A stretch of 64,000 bases of DNA from Okeania hirsuta (GTDB lineage Bacteria > Cyanobacteriota > Cyanobacteriia > Cyanobacteriales > Microcoleaceae), in assembly GCF_003838195.1 (NCBI RefSeq), contig NZ_RCBY01000001.1, positions 44,061 to 108,060 on the forward strand, read 5' to 3'. The notes under the pieces were generated by a model. The model made no database searches and was not told the origin of the DNA. It saw only the letters and a program-made list of their open reading frames with translations. The translations under genes were made by a program, and so were the position numbers. Positions 55,824 through 64,000 of the stretch are shown here, piece after piece; position 1 is the stretch's first letter, and each line of letters begins with the position of its first letter.

Positions 55824-56535
55824 ACGTATGCGATCATATGCACCAGTGTAACAGGAGTAAAAGTGTTTCAATTTATTTCACTTATTGAAAATTGTTACCT
55901 GGCAAACACCCATTAGTTTTTTTATGAAACTATACTTGTTAACTTGTGAGATATGGTGGCAATTTTCAACTCTTAAATCTTAGCCAAACGAACATCTCCC
56001 GAAGGTGCGCGAGTATCGCGACAAAGGTGTGCAGCATCCTATGGAAGTGAACTGGGATTTTGTCGAAATTACCTACATGGAAGATGGCGGTAGCGATAAC
56101 GATGACGTGATAGTCTTCGCTCCCAGCGAGTTGCCCGAGTCTAGTAGGGTGCGTTAGGCGCTCATCACAAACTGCCATTGAACTGTCAAGCATTCCATTG
56201 TGCCGTAACGCACCGTTGAGTAGTAGTTTGTAGTCCAGTAGTGGGCTTATCCCCTAAAATGGTGCCCTACGACGGATTGCTCAATCCCTTTCATCATCTG
56301 AATTTAGGCTGTCTAATATCATGTTCGGATAATCAGTTATAATAAACCTTCTGCCTTCTAACCTTGCTCTTTCCCTTCTGCCTTCCCCTCCTGGGAGGGG
56401 TTAGGGGTGGGTTGCCTTCTGCCTTTGGTCCACAGATATTATAAGTATTCAACCGAACATGATATAACGCACCCTACTACCGACTAATGGACTGACTGGA
56501 TCGACTATTAAGGGTTATTATAAAAAGAAAAACCA
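55824..56535. other. Region after the UbiX-like fragment
   Basis: A coding remnant sits at 55,984-56,157. The rest carries GTAGGGTGCGTTA and CCTTCTGCCTTC repeats and a CCCCTCCTGGGAGGGG repeat at 56,385. Confidence 0.5.
55984..56157 (+). pseudogene. Unidentified coding remnant near the UbiX-like gene
   Basis: A frame reads PNEHLPKVREYRDKGVQHPM, EVNWDFVEITYMEDGGSDND and DVIVFAPSELPE before running into a repeat with a stop at 56,155. GC content and codon choice resemble those of the UbiX-like fragment. It could be the tail of a gene acquired with it. Family not recognised. Confidence 0.45.
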
Positions 56536-56956
56536 ATGTCAGCCAGGGATTTTTTCCATCAGGAAGTTAAAAATGCTCTAATATAAAGATGGATGGTCAA
56601 TCACTCATGACCCATTATCTATTAGTTTCGGTCATGTAGATATGTCTATTGACCTTGGTGCAGAACAACTTATTGGAGCAGAAAAAGATAATTAAAAGAT
56701 AGCAGTTGAAATTAAAAGTTTCTTACCAAAATCATCAGCTATTTATGAATTTCATATTGCCTTGCGACAGTTTATTAATTATCGGGCAGCACTAAAACAG
56801 AAGGAACTTGACCGAACACTTTATTTAGCCGTACCTCTGATTACTTATAACAACTTTTTTAAACTTTAATTTCCTCAGTTAATACTTAATGAAAATCAAG
56901 TAAAATTAATTATTTATAACCCAGATAAAGAGGTAATTATAGAATGGAAAAACTAG
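56536..56956 (+). pseudogene. xisH: XisH-like gene, one frameshift and two nonsense codons
   Basis: It starts MSARDFFHQEVKNAL, shifts frame near 56,582, and continues DGWSITHDPLSISFGHVDMS and IDLGAEQLIGAEKDN-stop-KIAVEIKSF with TAA for an expected Gln. It then runs YEFHIALRQFINYRAALKQ to a TAA for an expected Glu before FPQL and ends IIEWKN-stop. This is the XisH family, restriction-nuclease-like partner of XisI, named after fdxN-element excision control in Anabaena. It is non-functional. The xisI start overlaps its end. Confidence 0.85.
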
Positions 56957-57279
56957 AAAAATATCGTCATTTAGTCCAGGAATTTTTGTTAGAGTATAGT
57001 CAAAATAAACCTGCTTATGGAGAAATCGAAGTACAGCCAATTTTTGATACTGTACGAGACTATTAGCAGATTGTTTATCTTGGTTGGGAAAAAGAACATT
57101 TGATTCATAGTTGTCCGATTCATATTGATATTAAAGGCGAAAAAATTTGGATTCAGTGGAATGGAACTGAGTTGGATATTGCAGAAGAATTAGTGACAAA
57201 TGGAGTCGCAAAAAAAGATATTGTTCTAGGATTTCATACGCCTTTTATGAGAAAGTTTACAGAATATGCTGTGGAATAA
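56944..57279 (+). pseudogene. xisI: XisI-like gene with one nonsense codon
   Basis: 111 codons beginning MEKLEKYRHLVQEFLLEYSQ and containing IEVQPIFDTVRDY-stop-QIVYLGWEKE, IHIDIKGEKIWIQWNGTELD and IVLGFHTPFMRKFTEYAVE. The only lesion is TAG at 57,064. It belongs to the XisI family and overlaps the end of xisH. Both genes are dead, so the pair marks a lost system rather than active element excision. Confidence 0.88.
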
Positions 57280-57404
57280 GATGGGGAGATGGGGAGATGG
57301 GGGGATGGGGAGGTGGGGGGATTTAATGTTGAAGTATATATAGAGTTATAAACATAATAAACATAATATTATATATATAACTGGATTCTATATAACACAT
57401 CAAC

Positions 57405-58184
57405 TTAAGTTTTTTTCAACAACCATTTATCAACGTTTTTGGTCATTTTCACAATCATCCCCAAAATTTGGTTATATTGACTATAAAGTTGTCTTGCTGT
57501 TTCTATATCCAAATATTGACATTTAACTGCAAATTTTAGCCAAACTTGACTTTCTGCTGCTTCCGCTTCAGCATCATTTAATCTTATTGACACTCCCTGC
57601 TAATATTGAATTTAGTTCCGAGGCAAAACTAAATTCTTGAGCTAATACTTTGCAATATTTATTTAGGTCATATTTGCTGACACCTTTGTTATACATCTAA
57701 TATCTTAAACACTTATTTTGGATGAATTGAGATGTTTTAATGGCTTCATCTATTGCTTTGTATTGCTCTGGTTTAGCTTTGACTTTGAACTCGTAAATTA
57801 TCATTTTTGCTCGACCTACCTTTTGATTTTTATGCTATCATAAAAACCCTAATTAGCGGAGAAAATGTCAAGGGGAAATTAGATATTTTTACAGGCGACT
57901 AAAGTCGCGCGTGAGCTAAACGTCCACGCACTAAAGCGACGTGGTTTTCAAGCTCTCATCCCAATAGATAAAAATAAACCTCTATAACGTCTTCTCCTCC
58001 ATGCTTCTGCTAAATTAGCACATACAGAACGGGAGGAACGCCTAATTTGGTCAGTTAAAGAATATGTTTCTTCTTGGGGAAAAGTTTTAGAAATTTCAAA
58101 AATTTTCATAGCAGTATTAAAAGCAATTTGATACACCTCTAAATCTTCATGATTATTAATTAAATTTTCGCGACTTTCAGTCAT
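57405..58184 (-). pseudogene. Four-helix-bundle (23S rRNA intervening-sequence type) gene split by a TnpB relic
   Basis: The N-terminal part (58,184 to about 57,975) reads MTESRENLINNHEDLEVYQI, with QIRRSSRSVCANLAEAWRRR. The C-terminal part (57,593 to 57,405) reads VSIRLNDAEAEAAESQVWLK and ends KNVDKWLLKKT. Together they make the usual roughly 120-residue S23/four-helix-bundle family protein. Between them lies the IS200/IS605-like remnant. The interruption leaves two truncated frames. Confidence 0.82.
57594..57975 (-). mobile_element. tnpB: IS200/IS605-type element relic with TnpB start
   Basis: On the minus strand a hairpin-rich left end (AACCACGTCGCTTTAGTGCG, then GCGACTTTAGTCGC palindrome, 57,895-57,945) precedes a TnpB N-terminus MIIYEFKVKAKPEQYKAIDE at 57,804. 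It continues with FIQNKCLRY-stop (TAG for Trp) and NKGVSKYDLNKYCKVLAQEF. The rest of TnpB and the right end are gone. TnpB is the RNA-guided nuclease of these elements. The boundaries are approximate. Confidence 0.78.
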
Positions 58185-58258
58185 ATATTTTTCCCACTAC
58201 AACAACAATATCCAATCCCGCCATCTCCCCATCTCCCCATCTCCCCATCTCCCTACTC

Positions 58259-58921
58259 TCACAACAACCCTCGATAACGAATAAACAGTAAAATAACTGC
58301 CCAGGAACCCAATGCCACTTTTATTGCCACTAAAATATTAAGTATCGGCAAAATTCCCCCACTAACAAGAGTACCTAACTCTCCTTTAGGTAATTCCAAT
58401 CCCATCAGAGTTATAGCTGCCAATACAATGAATATTAAAACCGAAACCTTTTCCCAAGTAGCAGCATTCCATGTTTTATAGATTTTCTCCATCTTCTCAG
58501 ATGATGAAGTAATGGCAATCAAACCAATAGCAGTTCCTCCAGCAACCCCTGCCGCAAACCCACCACCTGGACTTAGATGTCCCCTAATTGCTAGCTCAAT
58601 ACTCACCAACGCCGTAATAGTAGCTCCCAAACGCGCTAGCACAATTGAAGGTTGATCGCTAAATTGATAAACTTTTTCGGTGGGTTTTTCATTTGCGAGG
58701 AGAAAATTCACGCCCAAAATAGCGATCGTAAATACCACCACTTCAAAAATTGTGTCGTAGAGTCGATTTCTAAAAATGATGCCAGAAACTGCATTTGGTA
58801 CTCCACTATCATCTACGATCGCTCTCACAATAGAAATTTCCTCCCATTCTGCTTGTGGGTTGGGCATAATTAGCACTTTGACTAACAATGCTATTCCAGC
58901 TATAATATAAATCCATTTCAT
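58259..58921 (-). CDS. mrpB: Mrp antiporter subunit B (MnhB-type)
   Basis: 220 residues. An N-terminal membrane segment is followed by an MnhB domain: GIIFRNRLYDTIFEVVVFTIAILG with a conserved Arg-Leu-Tyr-Asp, then AIRGHLSPGGGFAAGVAGGT, the MnhB signature, and C-terminal membrane helices. It is one of several membrane subunits of the Mrp Na+/H+ antiporter. It is the last gene of the minus-strand operon and its start overlaps the previous stop by one base (TAATG). Confidence 0.88.
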   Translation of the reverse strand: MKWIYIIAGIALLVKVLIMPNPQAEWEEISIVRAIVDDSGVPNAVSGIIFRNRLYDTIFEVVVFTIAILGVNFLLANEKPTEKVYQFSDQPSIVLARLGATITALVSIELAIRGHLSPGGGFAAGVAGGTAIGLIAITSSSEKMEKIYKTWNAATWEKVSVLIFIVLAAITLMGLELPKGELGTLVSGGILPILNILVAIKVALGSWAVILLFIRYRGLL

Positions 58922-59493
58922 TAATGTTTGCCCTCCAAGTTTGGTACAGTAATGTATGTCACAATTGTTTTTGCTGAAGTTAGTTCGGTTTCCATAATCT
59001 CAAAAAGACGATGCACTCTAATGCTAGTTTGATAAGTGGGTTCGCTGCCTGGTTTTGATGTTTCTGATTTACTACAGATAGCGTGAACCTCTTTACCTAT
59101 CAATGCCCATTCTAAAGCTTGTTTGTTGGGATATTCAACTAATTCAAGACGCAAATGATATTTATTAATGGTTTGTCTGATCTTAGATATTAATTTGGTA
59201 AAATCACTGTCTGCTTCTACCTCTACCCCTTTAACTATTCCCAGACGCATGACTAAAGAGGAACGAACTGCCACAACATAAAGAGTAATAGCTAACATTG
59301 TACCTACTAAAGCTTCAGTTAAAGCTACATCCGCAGCTCCTAAAACTGCATATACCAAAGCTGCTACTGCTCCTAAAATAGCTCGGATAATCAAAGCATC
59401 ATAAGGATTAACTTGAAATAACAGTATAAAAGCTGCTAAGGGTAGCAGGGCAATGATCACATAAATATAACTATCAATCATTTTTTTCTCCAC
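58921..59493 (-). CDS. mrpA: Mrp antiporter A-type subunit, DUF4040 domain
   Basis: 190 residues. The N-terminal half has three membrane segments with AILGAVAALVYAVLGAADVA and LTEALVGTMLAITLYVVAV, the DUF4040 (MbhD-like) region that in other bacteria is the C-terminal part of MrpA. The soluble C-terminal half (about 95-190) is ordinary in cyanobacterial members. The large NuoL-like N-terminal part of MrpA is absent, as known for cyanobacterial Mrp. The start may be the internal ATG at 59,481. It overlaps mrpG by 20 bases. The symbol follows usage for Anabaena. Confidence 0.8.
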   Translation of the reverse strand: MEKKMIDSYIYVIIALLPLAAFILLFQVNPYDALIIRAILGAVAALVYAVLGAADVALTEALVGTMLAITLYVVAVRSSLVMRLGIVKGVEVEADSDFTKLISKIRQTINKYHLRLELVEYPNKQALEWALIGKEVHAICSKSETSKPGSEPTYQTSIRVHRLFEIMETELTSAKTIVTYITVPNLEGKH

Positions 59494-59764
59494 TACTAGA
59501 GCAATATGCTAAAACATACCCCAAAACCGTATTCCAAATTGCCAAAGTAATCAGTGCTAGCAGCAATAACGGCCATTCAAAAGGAATTTTCAGTAGTAAA
59601 CCGACAACAATACTCATCGATCCAAGGGTATCAGCTACCGAAAGACTATGGAGTTTAAATAAAACCGATCTATGTCCGAGTAGGGGGAGTGTTCCCCAAA
59701 ACCACAAAATAATTCCAATCACTATCAAGCTATAGCTTAAAATATCAATTAAAATGTCAATCAT
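59474..59764 (-). CDS. mrpG: Mrp antiporter subunit G (MnhG-type)
   Basis: 96 residues with three membrane segments. GTLPLLGHRSVLFKLHSLSV followed by ADTLGSMSIVVGLLL is the MnhG/PhaG motif. It overlaps mrpF by 4 bases (stop-start ATGA) and mrpA by about 20, showing tight translational coupling. Confidence 0.9.
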   Translation of the reverse strand: MIDILIDILSYSLIVIGIILWFWGTLPLLGHRSVLFKLHSLSVADTLGSMSIVVGLLLKIPFEWPLLLLALITLAIWNTVLGYVLAYCSSSGEKND

Positions 59765-60012
59765 ATTTCGTTTAACCTTTTGATTAAATTTGCCAGTAGC
59801 ATTAATCCCGCATTACCCACACTCAAGATGATAACTGCAACTACTCCAATTGACCAATCATCTCGCAAAACGGATACCACCAACATCATAATCGAAGTTT
59901 TGGTGGCAATACTAGCAAAGGCTAGTATTTTCTGCCAAATATTATTATCCTGCCAAGCTTCATAAATGGGTATGAGCAAAGCTAAAATCATAGCAATCAA
60001 AATATAGTTCAT
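59761..60012 (-). CDS. mrpF: Mrp antiporter subunit F (MnhF-type)
   Basis: 83 residues, two or three membrane segments (LIAMILALLIPIYEAW; ATKTSIMMLVVSVLRDDWSI; GVVAVIILSVGNAGLMLLA). Size and position between MrpE and MrpG identify it. It overlaps mrpE by 4 bases. Confidence 0.85.
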   Translation of the reverse strand: MNYILIAMILALLIPIYEAWQDNNIWQKILAFASIATKTSIMMLVVSVLRDDWSIGVVAVIILSVGNAGLMLLANLIKRLNEI

Positions 60013-60404
60013 TTGTTTTTCATCCGTCGCACTACGTGTACTTCATACCACCCTTGTTCATGGTATTTCAAAACAATGCTTTTAGGGGTAAAAGTAATCA
60101 AAAATATATCCAGAAATATCAATCCTGGTGTTCGTTTTGGTTTAACTTTTTCGCAAACCAATACTTCATCATTATGGGGGCGAAGCATAATTTGTATTGC
60201 TTCTATATAGGCCTGGGGAATTGCGACCACAATTTCCCATAACACGTCTAACCAATCTTTTAGAGCGCCTAATGATTTACGACTACGAGGTAATAAAAAG
60301 GCGATACTGACACCAATAATAATATTTGCCGGACTTAAGTCGGCGGTTAGTAAAAACCATATTGTCAGTCGTAATACTATATTGAAAAACCCGATTGCGT
60401 CCAT
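60009..60404 (-). CDS. mrpE: Mrp antiporter subunit E (MnhE-type)
   Basis: 131 residues. Two N-terminal membrane segments (GFFNIVLRLTIWFLLTADLS, ANIIIGVSIAFLLPR) and a cytoplasmic tail with IFLITFTPKSIVLKYHEQGW and VHVVRRM match the MnhE/PhaE family. It overlaps the second mrpD by 28 bases. Confidence 0.9.
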   Translation of the reverse strand: MDAIGFFNIVLRLTIWFLLTADLSPANIIIGVSIAFLLPRSRKSLGALKDWLDVLWEIVVAIPQAYIEAIQIMLRPHNDEVLVCEKVKPKRTPGLIFLDIFLITFTPKSIVLKYHEQGWYEVHVVRRMKNK

Positions 60405-61831
60405 ACTATCCAGAAAAGTAAAATTAACATGAAGCTCATAAATCCAATCAGATGGTCGAATTCTTCGACCACACGGGGGAATTTAATCGCCAACTTCTTA
60501 AAAATCAATAGATATGCTAGCCAACCAATAGCTATACTTACCAGTGGTTTGATTATATTCTTGAGGGTGTAAGCTTCATAATAAACAGCATTTGCCACAA
60601 TTAATCCGCCGAGTAAGACTGTCATTGCCCACCAAAAACCCAGTTTTACTTTGATTTTTTCCTCGTTTTTCTGGTGAGGAAGAAAAATGAATTTCGCAAA
60701 AGAAATGGCTGTTCCCACTGCGGCAATGTTCATCCCAACAACCTGCCAGGGTAATAGATTTTTAGAGGTTAACACTTTTGCCCCAAAACCAGATAATAGT
60801 GGGAAACCAGAGATAGAAAAACTAGCGATAACTAAAGCTACCCAAATCTGACTATCGATGGGTTGATGGTGCAATTCTTTAAAATTACGGCTTGGTAAAA
60901 CCCCTGCAATTAAAAACAGAGCAGATTTAACTAAACCATGGGTCAAAGCATAGAAACCAGCTACTACTGGCGCAGCAAGTACAAAACCTAACTGAGAAAT
61001 GGTATGAAATGCCAGCATCCGTTTAGTATCTTTTTCAAATACAGCATAACCCACACCTAAAAGTGCTGTACTAACACCAAAAAATCTCACGATCGGATCG
61101 ATTTCCTCTAACATTAGCGCACAACGTACTAGAGGAAAGACTCCAGCTTTGACCACAACTCCTGACAACATTGCTGATACAGGACTCTGTGATTCGGAGT
61201 GGGTTAAAGGCAACCATAACCCTGAGACAAAGATACCACCCTTGGACAATAATCCCAAAAATATGAGGGCGATCGCTTCGGGAGGCGAACCACGCAAACC
61301 AGCAAAATAAAAGGAATGATGTGCCTTATACACGATTACTGCTCCCACCAGATAAAACAGCATTGCCGTATTACTGACAAACAGATAGCGCAATCCTACC
61401 CAAATCGCTCTATCCGTACGCGGATAAGCTACCAGGAGGAACGCAGCAATACCGATTACCTCTAGTGCTACATATACGCTCATGAAGTCTGCACAGATAA
61501 AAATACCATTAACGCTACCATGGAGAATCACTATTTGCATATAGAAAAAAGCAGTTTTTTCACTACTCCAACAGTAAAAAATAACTGCGAGTGTTACTAG
61601 AGCATTAGTGATGATAAAAAAACCACTCAGTCGGTCGATGATTAAAGTTACACCGAAATTATCGAGTAACTGTATGTTCAAAGGAGACTTTTCTATAAAT
61701 ATTGCCAAGGCATAGTTAGTCGAAACCACTGCTATCCCAAGTGCGAGAAAGCGGTCTAGTTTGGGTAATAAATAGATAACGAAACCAATAAAAAATGGTA
61801 ATGCCATCCAGACGATCGTAATATTGGTCAT
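60377..61831 (-). CDS. mrpD2: Mrp antiporter D-type subunit, paralogue 2 (NdhD-like)
   Basis: 484 residues, about 14 membrane segments. It is a member of the NuoM/NdhD/MrpD proton-translocating family. Notable motifs are ADFMSVYVALEVIGIAAFLL (conserved Glu in the fifth helix), SHSES-type LTHSESQSPVSAMLSGVVVK (conserved His and Lys) and ALTHGLVKSALFLIAG. In Synechocystis the equivalent proteins are called NdhD5 and NdhD6. It is closely related to its upstream neighbour, evidence of tandem duplication. It overlaps that gene by 4 bases. Confidence 0.92.
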   Translation of the reverse strand: MTNITIVWMALPFFIGFVIYLLPKLDRFLALGIAVVSTNYALAIFIEKSPLNIQLLDNFGVTLIIDRLSGFFIITNALVTLAVIFYCWSSEKTAFFYMQIVILHGSVNGIFICADFMSVYVALEVIGIAAFLLVAYPRTDRAIWVGLRYLFVSNTAMLFYLVGAVIVYKAHHSFYFAGLRGSPPEAIALIFLGLLSKGGIFVSGLWLPLTHSESQSPVSAMLSGVVVKAGVFPLVRCALMLEEIDPIVRFFGVSTALLGVGYAVFEKDTKRMLAFHTISQLGFVLAAPVVAGFYALTHGLVKSALFLIAGVLPSRNFKELHHQPIDSQIWVALVIASFSISGFPLLSGFGAKVLTSKNLLPWQVVGMNIAAVGTAISFAKFIFLPHQKNEEKIKVKLGFWWAMTVLLGGLIVANAVYYEAYTLKNIIKPLVSIAIGWLAYLLIFKKLAIKFPRVVEEFDHLIGFMSFMLILLFWIVWTQSGFSI

Positions 61832-63264
61832 ATCTGTACCATCCAGAAAATTATAATCAACATTAGACTCATTACCCCAATCAAATGATCGAATTTCTCA
61901 ACTCCACGAGGGAATTTCAGAATTAATTTCCTAAAAATCAAAATATATGCCAACCAGCCAATACTAATAGTTATTAGGGGTTTCAGTATATTATTTAAGC
62001 TATAAGCTTGGTAATAAACAGCATTTGCTACAATCAATCCGCCGAGTAAAATTACCATCGCCCACCAAAACCCAGATGTTGCTTTTCCTTTTTCTTCGCT
62101 CTTTTGATGGGGGAGAAAGATAAATTTGGCAAATACAATTGTCGTTCCTACTGTAGCAACATTCATTGCCACAACCTGCCAAGGTAATAAATTTTTGGAG
62201 GTCAATATCTTAGCTCCAAAACCAGACAATAGGGGAAAACCAGAAATTGAAAAACTGGCGATCGCTAAAGCTATCCACATTGAGTTATTGAGCGGTTTGT
62301 CTCGCAACTCCTGAAAATTACGACTGGGTAAAATACCTGAGATGAGAAAAAGTGCTGATTTCACCAATCCGTGAGTCAAGGCATAAAATCCTCCTACTTC
62401 TGGTGCCGCCATGATAAAACCCAATTGAGAAATGGTACTAAATGCTAGGGTACGCTTGGTATCTTTTTCCACAATGGCATAACCTACTCCTAACAAAGCT
62501 GTCGTCACACCAAAAATTCTCACTATTGGATCGATCTCCTCTAACAGTAGGGCACAACGCACTAAGGGAAACACACCAGATTTGACCACAACTCCTGATA
62601 ACATTGCTGATACTTGACTCTGTGATTCGGAGTGGGTTAAAGGCAACCAAAATCCTGAGACAAAGATACCCCCCTTAACTAATAATCCTAGAAATATTAG
62701 AGCAACTGCTTCAGGAGGCGAACCGCGCAAACCAGCAAAACTAAAGGAATTATGTGCCTTATATACCAGTACTGCTCCTACCAGATAAAACAGCATTGCC
62801 GTATTACTGATAAACAGATAGCGCAATCCTACCCAAATCGATCTATCTGTACGCGGATAGGTAATGAGAAGAAAGGCAGCAATACTAATTACCTCTAATG
62901 CTACATACAAACTAATAAAATCTGCACATATAAAGGCAGAGTTGACACTACCATGCAGAATCACTACTTGCATATAGAAAAAAGCAGTTTTTTCGCTACT
63001 CCAAGTGTAAATAATAACTGCGGTTGTAACTATCGCATTAGTGACGATAAAAAAGGCACTTAGTTGGTCGATGGTTAAAGTTACACCAAAATTATCTAGT
63101 AACTGTATATTTAAAAGTGATTGGGTTGAAAATATCGCTAAGGCATAGTTAAGCGAAAGTAATGCTACTCCCAGTGCGAGAAAGCGGTCTAGTTTGGGTA
63201 GTAAATAAATCACAAACCCAAGAAAAAATGGTAATGCCATCCAGGCGATCGTAATATTGGTCAT
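61828..63264 (-). CDS. mrpD1: Mrp antiporter D-type subunit, paralogue 1 (NdhD-like)
   Basis: 478 residues, about 14 membrane segments, strongly similar along its whole length to the next gene (both begin MTNITI-WMALPFF). The same motifs are present: LYVALEVISIAAFLL, LTHSESQSQVSAMLSGVVVK, ALTHGLVKSALFLISG. It is the first of the tightly overlapping block D1-D2-E-F-G-A-B. A repeat-filled gap of 344 bp separates it from mrpC. Confidence 0.92.
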   Translation of the reverse strand: MTNITIAWMALPFFLGFVIYLLPKLDRFLALGVALLSLNYALAIFSTQSLLNIQLLDNFGVTLTIDQLSAFFIVTNAIVTTAVIIYTWSSEKTAFFYMQVVILHGSVNSAFICADFISLYVALEVISIAAFLLITYPRTDRSIWVGLRYLFISNTAMLFYLVGAVLVYKAHNSFSFAGLRGSPPEAVALIFLGLLVKGGIFVSGFWLPLTHSESQSQVSAMLSGVVVKSGVFPLVRCALLLEEIDPIVRIFGVTTALLGVGYAIVEKDTKRTLAFSTISQLGFIMAAPEVGGFYALTHGLVKSALFLISGILPSRNFQELRDKPLNNSMWIALAIASFSISGFPLLSGFGAKILTSKNLLPWQVVAMNVATVGTTIVFAKFIFLPHQKSEEKGKATSGFWWAMVILLGGLIVANAVYYQAYSLNNILKPLITISIGWLAYILIFRKLILKFPRGVEKFDHLIGVMSLMLIIIFWMVQI

Positions 63265-63608
63265 TTCAGTTATCAGTTATCAGTTATCAGTTATCAGTAC
63301 CGACCGCTAATACCGTTTCACTAAAGTCAGAAGTTAAAAATCAGAAGTCAGAAGTGATATTAATGGAACTTAAAAACTCTACTCTACAGTAATTTCAGTT
63401 TATTATTTGACTTCATCAGTTAGCAACTATTTGTGACATTTTTTGAGTGAATTGGTATAAAGTATGAGGCACCAAAATACTGAAGTTTACTTTGCTCTTA
63501 GTCTTATGGATATGGCGAGGTCTCCTCGCCATCCCACCCTCCGGGAAGCTCCGAAGATCGACCGCTTTTCATCCTTGAAAAGGGGAGACTTGAGACCTAA
63601 TTTTTTGG
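63265..63608. other. Repeat-filled gap between mrpC and mrpD1
   Basis: CAGTTATCAGTTAT tandem repeats lie directly upstream of mrpD1 (63,268-63,297), followed by AGTCAGAAGT repeats. An R3 copy (63,508-63,605: ATATGGCGAGG, GGGAAGCTCCGAAGATCG, AAAAGGGGAGACTTGAGACC) is adjacent to the mrpC stop. No gene is seen. The gap separates two genes usually close together. Confidence 0.7.
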
Positions 63609-63947
63609 TCATGATGGTGTGTTATTTTCTTCGATTGCGCTAGTTTCCAAAGTGGGATTATCTTTTGCCAACTTCATCACACCCACCAACATCAAAGCTT
63701 GAATTGAAAAACCAATTACAATTGCTGTTAAGATAACTGCCTGGGGAACGGGGTCGGAATAAGCAACATTTTTGGTTTCGTCGGCAATTGGTGTAAACAA
63801 ACCATCTAGGGATGCTATTAGCACATAATAGGCAATAACTCCCGTACTCATAATATCCATTGATATGATTTTCATCACCAGATTTTTCTTAAAAATGATG
63901 CCGAAAAATCCACATAATATGGTTGAAAATATACAAGCTTCTAACAT
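63609..63947 (-). CDS. mrpC: Mrp antiporter subunit C (NuoK/MnhC-type)
   Basis: 112 residues with three membrane segments: ACIFSTILCGFFGIIFKKNL, MSTGVIAYYVLIASLDGLF and PQAVILTAIVIGFSIQALML, the last being the conserved MnhC/NuoK helix (DPVPQAVILTAIVI). It is the first gene of the Mrp operon in this window. The operon probably exports Na+ for H+ and supports pH and salt tolerance. Confidence 0.9.
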   Translation of the reverse strand: MLEACIFSTILCGFFGIIFKKNLVMKIISMDIMSTGVIAYYVLIASLDGLFTPIADETKNVAYSDPVPQAVILTAIVIGFSIQALMLVGVMKLAKDNPTLETSAIEENNTPS

Positions 63948-64000
63948 GAAAATTAACTAATTAATTGTTATTTTTTTGCAGAAAATTCATTTTTAAATCA

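Noticed and set aside
56536..57279. xisHI as evidence for a heterocyst-forming, fdxN-element strain
   Set aside because: The pair is widespread in cyanobacteria that have no fdxN element, and both genes are dead here.

Overview
This is a low-GC, repeat-rich cyanobacterial chromosome segment. The apcA-apcB-apcC allophycocyanin operon, an ArgZ/AgrE-type arginine dihydrolase, a Toc75/Omp85 protein encoded next to purC, an FHA-ABC transporter, a cyanobacterial-type Mrp antiporter operon and frequent GCGATCGC (HIP1-like) octamers all point to cyanobacteria. The low coding density, long intergenic spacers full of short repeats and many decayed insertion sequences resemble large filamentous non-heterocystous genomes such as Trichodesmium or Okeania. 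That placement is an inference. I saw no rRNA, tRNA or CRISPR array.

Layout. 0.3-8.4 kb holds housekeeping genes: cinA, a 44-codon small protein, aroQ, an ADP-ribosylglycohydrolase-like protein next to a PgpH-type 7TM-HD phosphodiesterase, and radC. 9.3-20.2 kb is a graveyard of mobile elements. A broken membrane-protein gene abuts an IS701-like relic. A Roco (LRR-Roc-COR) gene follows, interrupted by an IS701-like element, which carries a second IS, which itself carries an IS5-family element; a further IS sits near the 3' end of the gene. Removing the insertions and one target duplication from each restores one 2799-bp reading frame with only two nonsense codons. 20.6-22.8 kb has a membrane protein, broken Uma2 genes and a decayed PIN toxin/antitoxin pair.

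23.4-33.4 kb (minus strand) carries mutS, apcABC, an Omp85 gene with an unusual tandem-repeat N-terminal extension, and purC. 33.6-43.9 kb carries an SH3 secreted protein, a fresh IS903-type insertion (perfect 9-bp target duplication), a conserved gene of unknown function, a GC-rich structured-RNA candidate, argZ/agrE, a Ser/Thr kinase with an IMS/ARC6-like tail and a DUF1460 protein. 43.9-53.8 kb carries a broken flippase gene, an AIM24-family gene, dacB, an FHA-FHA-ABC transporter, a Uma2 gene, an EVE-domain gene and an RNase D-like exonuclease.

53.8-58.2 kb is a second accessory patch: a toxin C-terminal domain relic with a translationally overlapping putative immunity gene, a truncated UbiX-like gene, broken xisH/xisI, and a four-helix-bundle gene split by a TnpB (IS200/IS605) relic. 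58.3-63.9 kb is an eight-gene Mrp Na+/H+ antiporter operon on the minus strand (C, D1, D2, E, F, G, A-type DUF4040, B), with a repeat-filled gap between C and D1.

The main theme of the window is the interaction of a modest set of conserved genes with several families of short mobile repeats, many with recognisable terminal inverted repeats and target duplications.
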